Positions 25,490 to 34,118 of a stretch of DNA of 64,000 nucleotides are shown in pieces. Both the position numbers and the translations under genes were made by a program. Under the pieces are notes generated by a model that made no database searches, was not told the origin of the DNA, and saw only the letters and a list, made by a program, of their open reading frames with translations. This stretch comes from CAWGLW01 sp963823525. GTDB taxonomy: Bacteria; Pseudomonadota; Gammaproteobacteria; Steroidobacterales; Steroidobacteraceae. The stretch lies in NCBI GenBank assembly GCA_963823525.1, contig CAWGLW010000006.1, positions 744,001-808,000 of the forward strand. Reading direction: 5' to 3'. Position 1 is the stretch's first letter. Every line of letters starts with the position of its first letter.

Positions 25490-25948
25490 GTGCAGCCCGT
25501 CGCCGCGCAGGTCGTCATGGCATTCGACTATGGCGCACGCCGGATCGGGGTGGCTGTGGGGCAGACAGCGACCGGCAGCGCCAGCGCGGTCGGCGTGATT
25601 CCGGTCCAGGGGCAGCCCGACTGGGAGGCCCTGACCCGACAGGTTCGCCAGTGGGTCCCGCAGCGCCTCGTGGTCGGTATTCCTTATAATAAGGACGGCA
25701 CCGAGAGTGCACTGACGGCCGCCTGCCGGGCTTTTGCCGAGCGGCTTGAGGGGCGTTTCGGCCTGCCGATCGACCTCATCGACGAGCGGCTGACCTCGGC
25801 TGCCGCCACCGATGAGTTGCGCGAGGCGAGGCGCTCGGGCCAGAAAATACGCCGGATACGCCGTGCCGAGATTGATTCGCATGCCGCCCGCCTGATCCTG
25901 GAATCATGGATGAGCGAGCACAAGCACGAACCCGGGAGTACCCCTTGA
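25490..25948 (+). CDS. ruvX: RuvX/YqgF, putative Holliday-junction resolvase or rRNA 5'-end processing nuclease
   Basis: RNase H-like nuclease of the YqgF family, 152 residues from the GTG at 25490, 5 bases after algH. Motifs: AFDYGARRIGVAVGQ with the first catalytic Asp, LVVGIPYNKDGTES, and LIDERLTSAAATDEL with the conserved Asp-Glu; a last acidic site is in RAEIDSHAARLIL. The family has roles in 16S rRNA 5'-end maturation and is predicted to resolve junctions. The end lies 2 bases before the pyrB ATG. Confidence 0.94.
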   Translation: MQPVAAQVVMAFDYGARRIGVAVGQTATGSASAVGVIPVQGQPDWEALTRQVRQWVPQRLVVGIPYNKDGTESALTAACRAFAERLEGRFGLPIDLIDERLTSAAATDELREARRSGQKIRRIRRAEIDSHAARLILESWMSEHKHEPGSTP

Positions 25949-25950
25949 AC

Positions 25951-26946
25951 ATGGACACAGGCCAGGACCTGCAGCGCGACCCCTCCGGGCGAATACGTCA
26001 CCTGCTGACACTCGACGGTCTGAGTCGCGACGAACTGCTGCAACTGCTCGACCTTGCGCAGTTTTTTGTCCGTTCGCCGGGCGACCTGCCGGCGCGCGAC
26101 CAGAGCCTTGCCGGCCGTACGGTGGCCAACCTCTTTTTTGAGCCCAGCACACGAACGCGGGTTTCATTTGAACTGGCCGCCATGCGCCTCGGCGCCGACG
26201 TCGTCGACCTCGACCTGAAGTCCTCCTCCCGTGCGAAGGGAGAATCCGTACTCGATACAATTTACACGCTGCAGGCGATGAACGCGGACGTGTTCGTGAT
26301 GCGTGATGCGGAGCCGGGGCTGCCCGCGTTCGTCGCCCGGCACGTAGGCCCCCAGGTCAGCGTACTGAACGCCGGTGAAGCACATGTTTCGCACCCGACG
26401 CAGGGTCTTCTCGACGTACAGACCATCCGGCAGCGCAAGGGCGACCCGGGTTCTCTCTGCGTCGCGATCGTCGGTGATATTCGACATTCGCGGGTTGCGC
26501 GGTCCACCGCGCGCGCATTGACCACACTCGGTGTCGGAGAGCTGCGCCTGGTCGGCCCGCCGACCCTGATGCCCGATGCCGGAGAAATGGAATCGGCACG
26601 GCGCTTCGATTCGCTGGCCGCCGGCATCCGGGACGCCGACGTCGTGATGGCGCTGCGCATCCAGCGTGAAAGGATGGCCGCCGCCAACATTCCCGACGGC
26701 GTCGCGTTCTGCAGGGAGTGGGGCCTGACTCCCCAGAGCATGGCAAGCGCTGCTGCCGATGCAATCGTGCTGCACCCGGGCCCGATGAATCGCGGCGTGG
26801 AGATCAGCGACGAGGTTGCCGACGGACCTCAGTCGGCCATCCGACAACAGGTCACGAACGGGGTTGCGGTTCGCATGGCGGTGCTCTCGACCATTGTTCG
26901 GAACGTGCAACGGCGCAACCTCGAAGCCGGACGGAAGGAAGGATGA
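25951..26946 (+). CDS. pyrB: Aspartate carbamoyltransferase catalytic subunit
   Basis: Second step of pyrimidine synthesis: carbamoyl phosphate plus aspartate to carbamoyl aspartate. From the ATG at 25951 it has 331 residues. The carbamoyl-phosphate loop NLFFEPSTRTRVSFELA, the catalytic SSSRAKGESVLDT lysine segment, NAGEAHVSHPTQGLLD and the late HPGPMNRGVEI are all present. Length and the extended N-terminus fit the class A/Pseudomonas type that associates with a dihydroorotase-like partner, yet no pyrC-like gene follows. Its stop overlaps the start of the next gene (ATGA). Confidence 0.96.
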   Translation: MDTGQDLQRDPSGRIRHLLTLDGLSRDELLQLLDLAQFFVRSPGDLPARDQSLAGRTVANLFFEPSTRTRVSFELAAMRLGADVVDLDLKSSSRAKGESVLDTIYTLQAMNADVFVMRDAEPGLPAFVARHVGPQVSVLNAGEAHVSHPTQGLLDVQTIRQRKGDPGSLCVAIVGDIRHSRVARSTARALTTLGVGELRLVGPPTLMPDAGEMESARRFDSLAAGIRDADVVMALRIQRERMAAANIPDGVAFCREWGLTPQSMASAAADAIVLHPGPMNRGVEISDEVADGPQSAIRQQVTNGVAVRMAVLSTIVRNVQRRNLEAGRKEG

Positions 26947-27833
26947 GCGAGAAGTCGCATCGCGGAACAATTTTCGTCGAGGACGCCACGCTGATCTCGC
27001 AGCAGGCGTTCCCCGGAAGGCAATACGTGCTGCGTCTCGAAGCGCCGGAATGCGCCGCCCGGGCCGAGCCGGGCAGCTTCGTGCACCTGAGCTGCGACGC
27101 GCTGCTGCCGATGCGGCGGCCGCTGTCGATCATGCGGGCCAGCTCATCGGCCGGCTGGATCGAGCTGCTCTACAAGGTGGTCGGTGCCGGGCTGGAAGCC
27201 CTTTCAAAACAGCCACCGGGTGCTGTGCTGAGCGTGATGGGTCCGATCGGCCGGGGTTTCGAGCCAGCCGCCACGCGGCCGCGAACGCTGCTGGTCGGCG
27301 GCGGCGTAGGCATTCCGCCCATGGTGTTCCTCGCCGAACGACTCAAGTCGCGCAACGACGCGAAGTGGCAGCCGCTCGTACTCATGGGTTCTGAAATCCC
27401 GTTCCCGTTCCGCACCCAGCCGTCGCGAATTCTGGTTCCCGGCATGCCCGCGGCCGCCATTGCCTGCATGCCGCTGCTCGAGGACTGGGGTGTTGCCAGT
27501 CGTCTGGCATCCCTCGCTGGATTTGCGGGCTGCTTCGACGGCTACGTCACCGACCTCGCTGCCCACTGGCTCGATTCGCTGGACGAGGACGTGCGCGCGC
27601 AGACACAGATGCTCGCCTGCGGGCCGACGCCGATGCTGCAGGCCGCAGCCCGGGTCGCCCGTCGGTTCGACATACCCTGCCAGGTCTCACTTGAGGAATT
27701 CATGGCCTGCGCAGTCGGTGGCTGCGCGGGCTGCACGATCCCCGTAGTCACCGAATCGGGACTCGAAATGAAACGTGTCTGCGTGGACGGACCGGTGTTC
27801 GACGCCAATGCGGTCTTTCCGCCGGCCGCCTGA
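26943..27833 (+). CDS. pyrK: PyrK-like dihydroorotate dehydrogenase electron-transfer subunit (FAD, [2Fe-2S], NAD)
   Basis: The 296-residue product has an FNR-type FAD domain (RPLSIMRASS, then GAGLEALSKQPPGAVLSVMGPIG), an NAD-binding loop LLVGGGVGIPPMVFLAERL, and a C-terminal [2Fe-2S] cluster site CAVGGCAGC with a fourth Cys 15 residues on (C-x4-C-x2-C-x15-C). This is the architecture of PyrK, which lets class 1B PyrD use NAD+. The ATG overlaps the pyrB stop, so it is coupled to pyrimidine synthesis. PyrK is unusual in gammaproteobacteria, which normally use quinone-linked PyrD; no pyrD lies in the window. A different oxidoreductase role is possible. Confidence 0.82.
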   Translation: MSEKSHRGTIFVEDATLISQQAFPGRQYVLRLEAPECAARAEPGSFVHLSCDALLPMRRPLSIMRASSSAGWIELLYKVVGAGLEALSKQPPGAVLSVMGPIGRGFEPAATRPRTLLVGGGVGIPPMVFLAERLKSRNDAKWQPLVLMGSEIPFPFRTQPSRILVPGMPAAAIACMPLLEDWGVASRLASLAGFAGCFDGYVTDLAAHWLDSLDEDVRAQTQMLACGPTPMLQAAARVARRFDIPCQVSLEEFMACAVGGCAGCTIPVVTESGLEMKRVCVDGPVFDANAVFPPAA

Positions 27834-27874
27834 AACCGTCACGGAACGCGGGCACATGCCCGGAGGGCTGACCC

Positions 27875-28837
27875 ATGGCATCGAGATGGACCTACCAGAA
27901 AGGCCTGCACGACATCGGCAACGGCCTGTTTGCATACCTGCAACCGGACGGCGGCTGGGGCTGGTCAAACGCGGGGCTGGTCGTTGACGGCGACCAGTCA
28001 TTGCTCGTGGATACGCTTTTCGATATGCCGCTCACGATCGAGATGTTGTCGGCCATGCAGGACGCCACCGGCCTGGCCGGTGCCGACATTCAGACCGTCG
28101 TCAATACGCATGCGAACGGCGATCACACGCATGGCAATGGTTGCTGTCCGGAAGCCGAAATCATCGCCTCGGAAGCCAGCGCGAAGGAAATGGAGCAGGT
28201 CTCCGCGGCAATGCTTGCGCAGATCATGTCCGCGGCACCCGTAATGGGTGAAACCGGCGCCTACCTGCAGGAGATCTTCTCCCCATTTGATTTCGCCGGC
28301 GTACGCGAACGGCTGCCTACGCGGACCTTCAATCAGCGACTGGGTCTCCGCGTCGGCGACAAGCCGGTGGAACTGATCGAGGTCGGCCCGGCACACACGG
28401 CCGGCGATGTGCTCGTGCATATCCCGGGCGATCGCGTGGTCTTCACGGGCGACATCCTTTTTATCGACGGCACGCCGTTGATGTGGGCCGGCCCGGTCGC
28501 GAACTGGCTCGATGCCTGCGAGCGAATCTGCGCGATGGACGTGGACGTCATCGTGCCCGGCCACGGCCCGATCACCGACAAGGCGGGCGTACGGCGCGTT
28601 GCCGACTACCTGCGCTACATCGACACCGAAGCCCGCATGCGCTTCGATGCCGGCATGGACGTCAATGAAGCGACCCGAGACATCGCGCTCGGCGACTACG
28701 CGAACTGGGGCGATGCAGAACGAATCGCCGTGAACGTGGACACGCTTTATCGTGAATACAAAGGTGGCGGCGAACCCACTGCAGTGACCGAGTTGTTCGG
28801 GCGGATGGCCGCAATGCGCCGGATTCACCGTGGCTGA
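27875..28837 (+). CDS. Metallo-beta-lactamase-fold hydrolase (HANGDH variant)
   Basis: 320-residue MBL-fold protein of unknown substrate. It shows the strand-loop elements WGWSNAGLVVDGDQSLLVDTLFD, the metal motif NTHANGDHTHGN, a later AHTAGDVLVHIPGDRVVFTGDILF, and VDVIVPGHGPIT. The usual HxHxDH has Asn in place of the second His, a variant I recall in other MBL subfamilies. GGAGGGCTGACCC before the ATG is a good ribosome-binding site. It follows pyrK by 41 bases in the same direction, where pseudomonads have pyrC; it is not an amidohydrolase-type dihydroorotase. Confidence 0.85.
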   Translation: MASRWTYQKGLHDIGNGLFAYLQPDGGWGWSNAGLVVDGDQSLLVDTLFDMPLTIEMLSAMQDATGLAGADIQTVVNTHANGDHTHGNGCCPEAEIIASEASAKEMEQVSAAMLAQIMSAAPVMGETGAYLQEIFSPFDFAGVRERLPTRTFNQRLGLRVGDKPVELIEVGPAHTAGDVLVHIPGDRVVFTGDILFIDGTPLMWAGPVANWLDACERICAMDVDVIVPGHGPITDKAGVRRVADYLRYIDTEARMRFDAGMDVNEATRDIALGDYANWGDAERIAVNVDTLYREYKGGGEPTAVTELFGRMAAMRRIHRG

Positions 28838-29094
28838 AAGGCCGCTGCCCCAAAAGACCGCCGTTTTAACGGCTGGAACTCGAAGCCTTCCGGCGGGCGC
28901 CAGTCGGGCTCCCGGGCCGTGTTTCGAGTCGCTCCACGATATTCGCCTGGCCGAAAAGCGGCCCGGAAACCCACCGGGTGCGATCACCACAGGATGTTCG
29001 CCCGACTCCGCGCTCGAGCGCCAGGCGCGGGGGGAGTTCAGTCACCGATCCTGAAGAAACCAGCGGCTGCAGTTCGCCGCGTTGGCGCAACCCA

Positions 29095-30255
29095 CTAGCC
29101 GAAGTTGATCTTCGCCTCGAGGTTGGTTCTCGAATCCGCGCTCTTCAGCGCCTCCTCGAGCGTGACCTTGCCGTCAAGATAGAGCTGATACAGCGCCGTA
29201 TCGAAGCTCTGCATACCCTGCTCGCTGCTGGCCCAGAGTGCCTCCTTGACCCCGACGACATCGCCCTTCTTGATCAGTTCCTGCACATGCGGCGTATTGA
29301 GCAGGACCTCGACTGCCGCGCAGCGCTTCTCGTCCTTCCCCATGACCAGCCGCTGCGACAGGATCGCCTTCAGGTATTGGGACAAGTCCAGGAAAATCTG
29401 CGAATGCTGGTCGATCGGGAACATGTTGATGATTCGATCCAGCGTCTCGGCTGCGTTGTTCGCGTGCAGTGTAGCCAGGCAGAGGTGGCCCGTGCCCGCA
29501 AAAGTAATCGCGTACTGCATCGACTCACGATCACGGATCTCGCCAATCAGGATAACGTCCGGTGCGGCCCGCATCGCGCTGCGCAATGCACGGTGGAACG
29601 ACTTCGTGTCCAGGCCGACCTCTCGCTGATTGACAATGGAACGCTTGTTGTTGTGTAGAAACTCGATCGGATCCTCAACGGTCAGAATGTGATCCGAACG
29701 GACCTCGTTTCGATAATTGATCATCGCCGCCAGCGACGTCGACTTGCCCGAACCGGTTGCACCGACCATCAGCACGAGGCCGCGCTTGATCATGGCCAGC
29801 TCGTTCATGATCGGCGGCAGGCCAAGGTCCTCGATCATCGGCAGGTCCGCTGTGATGTAACGCAACACCATCGCCGGATTGCCACGCTGGTGGAACACCG
29901 CAACGCGGAAGCGCCCCAGGCCGGACTCGGACACTGCAAAATCGATTTCGAGCTCCTGCTCGAAATAATCGATCTGCTCCTGGTTCATCAGGCCGTAGGC
30001 GGCCTGCTTGACCTGTTCGGCATCGAGAACCTGCCGGTTGACCGGCATGATTTCGCCCTCGATTTTGATCTTGATCGGCGCGTTGGAAGTGAAAAACAGG
30101 TCCGAGGCCTTCTTCTCGACCATCAATTTGAACAACGGCCGCGTATTGAGTACGAAATTCCGCGCTGTGCGGGCCGAGCCCGTGGAGTCGCTGAGTACGG
30201 GTTGACTAACGCGACTCGTGTCGTCGATATCCTGATCTTTGTCGATTGCCGTCAT
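29095..30255 (-). CDS. Third PilT/PilU-family pilus retraction ATPase
   Basis: Hexameric secretion-type ATPase of the PilT/PilU group, 386 residues. It has a PAS-like N-terminal domain after a variable 40-residue leader, then Walker A GATGSGKSTSLAAM, the Asp box EDPIEFLHNNKRSIVNQREVG, Walker B DVILIGEIRDRES, and a His box CLATLHANNAAETLDRIINMFP. It is closer in look to PilU (MVEKKASDLFFTS; MQSFDTALYQLY) than to PilT, but differs clearly from the pilU next door. It is the last gene of a pilT-pilU-this unit, 11 bases after pilU. A cyclic-di-GMP or surface-specific retraction role is only a guess. Confidence 0.9.
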   Translation of the reverse strand: MTAIDKDQDIDDTSRVSQPVLSDSTGSARTARNFVLNTRPLFKLMVEKKASDLFFTSNAPIKIKIEGEIMPVNRQVLDAEQVKQAAYGLMNQEQIDYFEQELEIDFAVSESGLGRFRVAVFHQRGNPAMVLRYITADLPMIEDLGLPPIMNELAMIKRGLVLMVGATGSGKSTSLAAMINYRNEVRSDHILTVEDPIEFLHNNKRSIVNQREVGLDTKSFHRALRSAMRAAPDVILIGEIRDRESMQYAITFAGTGHLCLATLHANNAAETLDRIINMFPIDQHSQIFLDLSQYLKAILSQRLVMGKDEKRCAAVEVLLNTPHVQELIKKGDVVGVKEALWASSEQGMQSFDTALYQLYLDGKVTLEEALKSADSRTNLEAKINFG

Positions 30256-30266
30256 GCCGGGTGCCC

Positions 30267-31451
30267 CTACTGGTCCTCGTCTTCGATAATCCTGAGCGAA
30301 CTCGTGTCACCCGTTTTCACCTTGTCGGTGCGTTTGCTTTCGAGCTTGATTCGCAGGCGGATTTCGTTTTTCGAATCGGCGTTTCTCAGCGCCTCTTCGT
30401 AAGTGATCAATCGTTCCTCGTACAGATCAAACAAGGCCTGGTCGAATGTCCGCATGCCCAGACGGTTGGACTTCGCCATGACTTCCTTGATCGCACTGAC
30501 CTCGCCGCGGAAGATCAGGTCGGCGATCAGCGGCGTGTTCAGCAGGATTTCCATCGCCGCGATTCGCCCGCCCGTGTCCGCGTCGCGCGGAATCAGCCGC
30601 TGGGAGATCATCGAGCGAATATTCAGCGACAGGTCCATCAGCAACTGTTCGCGCCGATCTTCCGGGAAGAAATTGATAATTCGATCGAGCGCCTGGTTGG
30701 CACTGTTGGCATGCAGCGTCGCCAGCACGAGATGGCCGGTTTCCGCGAACTGGATGCCGTATTCCATCGTGTCACGGTCCCGGATCTCGCCGATCAGGAT
30801 GACATCCGGCGCCTGGCGCAGCGTGTTCTTCAGCGCCATGTGCCAACTTTCGGTGTCAACACCCACCTCACGCTGAGTCACGACACAGTTCTTGTGCATA
30901 TGCACGTATTCAATCGGATCCTCGATCGTGATGATGTGCCCGCGGGTCTTCTCGTTGCGGTAGTCGACCATCGCCGCCAGGGTGGTCGACTTACCCGAGC
31001 CGGTGGCGCCGACCAGGATGACGAGGCCACGCTTTGACAGCACGATTTCCTTGAGTATCGGCGGAAGCTCGAGTTCCTCGATCGTTGGTACCTTGACGTT
31101 GATCGTGCGGAGCACCGCCCCGGTCAGCCCCATCTGCACAAAGGCGCTGACACGAAAACGCCCGATGCCGGGCGGCGCGATCGCGAAGTTGCACTCCTTG
31201 GTCGCGTCAAACTCCTTGGTCTGGCGATCGTTCATGATCGCCCGCACCAGCAGCGCCGCCTGCTCCTGCGAGAGCGGCTCCTTGGTCTGGGGCAGGATCT
31301 CACCATCGACCTTGATCGCCGGCGGAAAGCCCGCCGTAATGAACAGGTCCGACCCCTTGCGCTCGACCATGCGGCGCAGAAGGTCCTGCATCAACTTGAT
31401 CCCGGTCTCGCGATCGAGTACTCGCCCGACTTCCGCGGGTCTGGTAGCCAT
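30267..31451 (-). CDS. pilU: Pilus retraction accessory ATPase PilU
   Basis: PilT-dependent retraction ATPase, 394 residues from the ATG at 31451. It matches P. aeruginosa PilU: DLLRRMVERKGSDLFITAGFPPAIKVDGEI, NFAIAPPGIGRFRVSAFVQ, Walker A GATGSGKSTTLAAM, DPIEYVHMHKNCVVTQREVGVDTESW, APDVILIGEIRDRDTMEY and RLGMRTFDQALFDLY. Its start overlaps the pilT stop by one base (TGATG). The C-terminal tail after KIKLESK, ending in IIEDEDQ, is acidic and longer than that of PilT. Confidence 0.94.
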   Translation of the reverse strand: MATRPAEVGRVLDRETGIKLMQDLLRRMVERKGSDLFITAGFPPAIKVDGEILPQTKEPLSQEQAALLVRAIMNDRQTKEFDATKECNFAIAPPGIGRFRVSAFVQMGLTGAVLRTINVKVPTIEELELPPILKEIVLSKRGLVILVGATGSGKSTTLAAMVDYRNEKTRGHIITIEDPIEYVHMHKNCVVTQREVGVDTESWHMALKNTLRQAPDVILIGEIRDRDTMEYGIQFAETGHLVLATLHANSANQALDRIINFFPEDRREQLLMDLSLNIRSMISQRLIPRDADTGGRIAAMEILLNTPLIADLIFRGEVSAIKEVMAKSNRLGMRTFDQALFDLYEERLITYEEALRNADSKNEIRLRIKLESKRTDKVKTGDTSSLRIIEDEDQ

Positions 31452-32491
31452 CAGAATTCCTCCTTGTGCTGCGCCCGGTAGCGAGCCTCTTCCTTCGTGA
31501 TCAGACCCTTCTGCATCAGTTCCTTCAGGCACTGGTCCAGCGTCTGCATGCCCGACGCCTGCCCTGTCTGGATCGCCGAGTACATCTGGGCGATCTTGCC
31601 CTCGCGAATCAGATTGCGAATGGCCGGCGTGCCGATCATGATTTCGTGGGCCGCAATTCGGCCGCCGCCAATGCGCTTGAGCAGGGTCTGCGAGATCACG
31701 GCACGCAGCGATTCAGAGAGCATGGCGCGAACCATCTCCTTCTCGGCTGCGGGGAATACGTCCACGATCCGGTCGATGGTTTTCGCCGCCGAACTCGTGT
31801 GCAGGGTGCCGAAGACCAGGTGGCCTGTCTCTGCGCCGGTCAACGCGAGGCGAATGGTTTCCAGGTCGCGCATCTCGCCGACCAGGATGACGTCCGGGTC
31901 TTCGCGCAGGGCCGAGCGCAGCGCTTCGCTGAAGCCCAGGGTGTCCCGGTGCACCTCACGCTGGTTTATCAGGCAGCGTTTGCTCTCATGCACGAACTCG
32001 ATCGGATCCTCGATTGTGATGATGTGATCCGGCCGGTTGTCATTGATGTAGTCCACCATCGCCGCGAGCGTCGTGGATTTGCCTGAGCCCGTCGGACCGG
32101 TGACCAGCACCAGGCCGCGTGGCTGCATCGCGATGTCCTTGAAAATCTTTGGCGCGTTCAGGTCATCGAGCGTCAGCACCAGCGAGGGGATGTTTCGAAA
32201 GACCGATGCAGCGCCTCGATTCTGATTGAACGCGTTGACACGGAATCGCGCAAGCTTCGGGATTTCAAACGAAAAGTCCGTTTCATAGAACTCTTCGAAA
32301 GCCTTCCGCTGCTTGTCATTCATGATGTCGTACACCATGCTGTGCACTTCCTTGTGCGTCAGCGGCGGCATGTTGATCCGCTTCATGTCGCCATCGACAC
32401 GAATCATGGGTGGTACGCCCGCAGAAAGGTGCAGGTCGGAAGCGTTGTTCTTTACTGCAAAAGCCAGCAGTTGAGCGATGTCGACAGCCAT
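31451..32491 (-). CDS. pilT: Twitching motility retraction ATPase PilT
   Basis: Main retraction motor of type IV pili, 346 residues, standard length. Sequence shows MAVDIAQLLAFAVKNNASDLHLSAG, Walker A TGPTGSGKSTTLAAM, Asp box EDPIEFVHESKRCLINQREVHRDT, Walker B DPDVILVGEMRDLET, His box VFGTLHTSSAAKTIDRIVDVFP, and the AIRNLIREGK motif important for PilT function. It is the first gene of the three-ATPase unit, divergent from yggS by 87 bases, as in Pseudomonas. Confidence 0.97.
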   Translation of the reverse strand: MAVDIAQLLAFAVKNNASDLHLSAGVPPMIRVDGDMKRINMPPLTHKEVHSMVYDIMNDKQRKAFEEFYETDFSFEIPKLARFRVNAFNQNRGAASVFRNIPSLVLTLDDLNAPKIFKDIAMQPRGLVLVTGPTGSGKSTTLAAMVDYINDNRPDHIITIEDPIEFVHESKRCLINQREVHRDTLGFSEALRSALREDPDVILVGEMRDLETIRLALTGAETGHLVFGTLHTSSAAKTIDRIVDVFPAAEKEMVRAMLSESLRAVISQTLLKRIGGGRIAAHEIMIGTPAIRNLIREGKIAQMYSAIQTGQASGMQTLDQCLKELMQKGLITKEEARYRAQHKEEF

Positions 32492-32578
32492 CGAGTTGTC
32501 CTCATGCCCGCGCGGTGTGTCCAGACCGGGTGAAGGAGGCGGGCAGCCGAAGTATAAGTCAGTGCACCGGGCTCCAAT

Positions 32579-33274
32579 ATGTTAACTACTCCGCACTTCT
32601 CGGCCGGGAGGCTCGAATCCGTGCGTCGTCGGATCGTTTCCGCGGCCCTTTTGGCCGGACGCGACCCGGCCGAGGTGCGTCTGGTCGCCGTGAGCAAGCA
32701 GCACCCGGCGGCGGCGGTGCGGGCGGCCGCGGCCGCCGGACAAGGTGATTTCGGCGAAAATTATCTCCAGGATGCCCTGCCAAAACTCAAGGAACTGTCC
32801 GATCTTCAGCTGGTGTGGCACTTCATCGGCCATATACAGAGCAACAAGACTCGGGATATCGCCGAGAATTTCCAGTGGGTCCATACGGTGGATCGGGCGA
32901 AGATCGCCGCTCGCCTCAGCGACCAGCGTCCGCCTGAGGCCGCGCCATTGCAGGTGCTGATCCAGGTGCGACTGCGCCCGGAAGAAGGCAAAGGGGGCGC
33001 TGAGCCGGCTGCCCTTTCCGAGCTCGCCGAGACCGTGGCCGCACTGCCGGGCCTGAAGTTGCGCGGCCTGATGTGCATCCCGCCTCCAAGCCCGGACAGC
33101 CGTTCACAGCGGGTGCCGTTCGCTGAACTGCGCGGCCTGCTGGAGGAACTGAACCGCCGCGGGCACGAACTGGACACGCTGTCTATGGGGATGAGTGATG
33201 ACCTGGAGGCCGCCATCGCCGAAGGCGCGACGATCGTCCGCGTGGGTACCGCTGTTTTTGGACCGAGGGAGTGA
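32579..33274 (+). CDS. yggS: PLP homeostasis protein YggS (PLPBP/PROSC family)
   Basis: Binds pyridoxal 5'-phosphate and helps keep its level and amino-acid pools balanced; no catalytic activity is known. The 231-residue product shows VRLVAVSKQHPAAAVRAA with the PLP-binding lysine, DFGENYLQDALPK, WHFIGHIQSNK, LKLRGLMCIPP and the phosphate-binding LSMGMSDDLEAAIAEGATIVRVGTAVFGPR. It is followed by proC, as in most gammaproteobacteria. Confidence 0.96.
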   Translation: MLTTPHFSAGRLESVRRRIVSAALLAGRDPAEVRLVAVSKQHPAAAVRAAAAAGQGDFGENYLQDALPKLKELSDLQLVWHFIGHIQSNKTRDIAENFQWVHTVDRAKIAARLSDQRPPEAAPLQVLIQVRLRPEEGKGGAEPAALSELAETVAALPGLKLRGLMCIPPPSPDSRSQRVPFAELRGLLEELNRRGHELDTLSMGMSDDLEAAIAEGATIVRVGTAVFGPRE

Positions 33275-33290
33275 GCGGGAAGTGCTGAAC

Positions 33291-34103
33291 ATGCGCATCA
33301 CTTTTATTGGCGGGGGCAACATGACCACGAGCCTGGTCGGCGGGCTGCTCGCCAAGGGCTTCGATCGCTCGATGCTGAGCGTCGCCGAACCGATCCACGA
33401 ACAGCGAAAGCGACTGCGCGAGCGCTTTGCGGTCGCCGTTCACGCCGATAATGCGCTCGCGGTAACCGACGCCGACGCCATCGTGCTGGCGGTCAAACCG
33501 CAACAACTCGCTGACGTGGCCAGGCAGCTTGCAGCCGCGCTCGGCGCGCGCCGCGCGCTGGTCATTTCGATTGCCGCCGGCATCCGGCTCGCGGACCTGG
33601 AACGATGGCTGGGCGCCGGATGCGCACTGGTCCGGGCAATGCCGAACCGTCCGGCGCTGATCGGCGCGGGCGTTGCCGCCTTGTTTGCACGGGAAACTGT
33701 CACACCTCCCGAGCGCGATGCCGCCGAGGCAATTCTGCGCGCGGGCGGCGCCACGGTCTGGCTTGCCGAGGAGTCGCAGATGGATGCGGTAACCGCCATC
33801 TCCGGCAGTGGCCCGGCCTATTTCTTCCTGCTGACCGAGGCGCTGGAGCAGGCCGGCCTGGCATTCGGGCTGCCAGCGGAAACCGCAAGGCTGCTGGCTA
33901 TCGAAACCGCTCGCGGTGCCGGGTGCATGGTCGCGCAAGGCCCTGAATCACCTGCCCGGCTGCGCGAACAGGTCACCTCGGCCGGCGGCACAACGGCCGC
34001 CGCCCTGGCGGTGCTCGATCAGGCGGACGTCCGTGGTATTTTTGCCCGCGCGATAAAGGCTGCGGCCGAGCGATCGATGCAGCTGGCCGATGAGTACCGC
34101 TGA
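33291..34103 (+). CDS. proC: Pyrroline-5-carboxylate reductase
   Basis: Last step of proline synthesis, NAD(P)H-dependent. From the ATG at 33291 the product has 270 residues (E. coli 269). The Rossmann start MRITFIGGGNMTTSLVGGLLAKG, the AVKPQQLADV segment, VRAMPNRPALIGAGVAAL and the signature SGSGPAYFFLLTEAL...EQVTSAGGTTAAAL are present. GTG 33282 is an alternative start three codons earlier. It follows yggS by 16 bases and precedes yggT by 15, so the four genes to yggU form one unit. Confidence 0.96.
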   Translation: MRITFIGGGNMTTSLVGGLLAKGFDRSMLSVAEPIHEQRKRLRERFAVAVHADNALAVTDADAIVLAVKPQQLADVARQLAAALGARRALVISIAAGIRLADLERWLGAGCALVRAMPNRPALIGAGVAALFARETVTPPERDAAEAILRAGGATVWLAEESQMDAVTAISGSGPAYFFLLTEALEQAGLAFGLPAETARLLAIETARGAGCMVAQGPESPARLREQVTSAGGTTAAALAVLDQADVRGIFARAIKAAAERSMQLADEYR

Positions 34104-34118
34104 CTTCCCGGGAGCACC

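Noticed and set aside
27998..28990. 330-codon minus-strand frame over the MBL gene
   Set aside because: The MBL metal-site motifs lie on the plus strand; no motif on the other.
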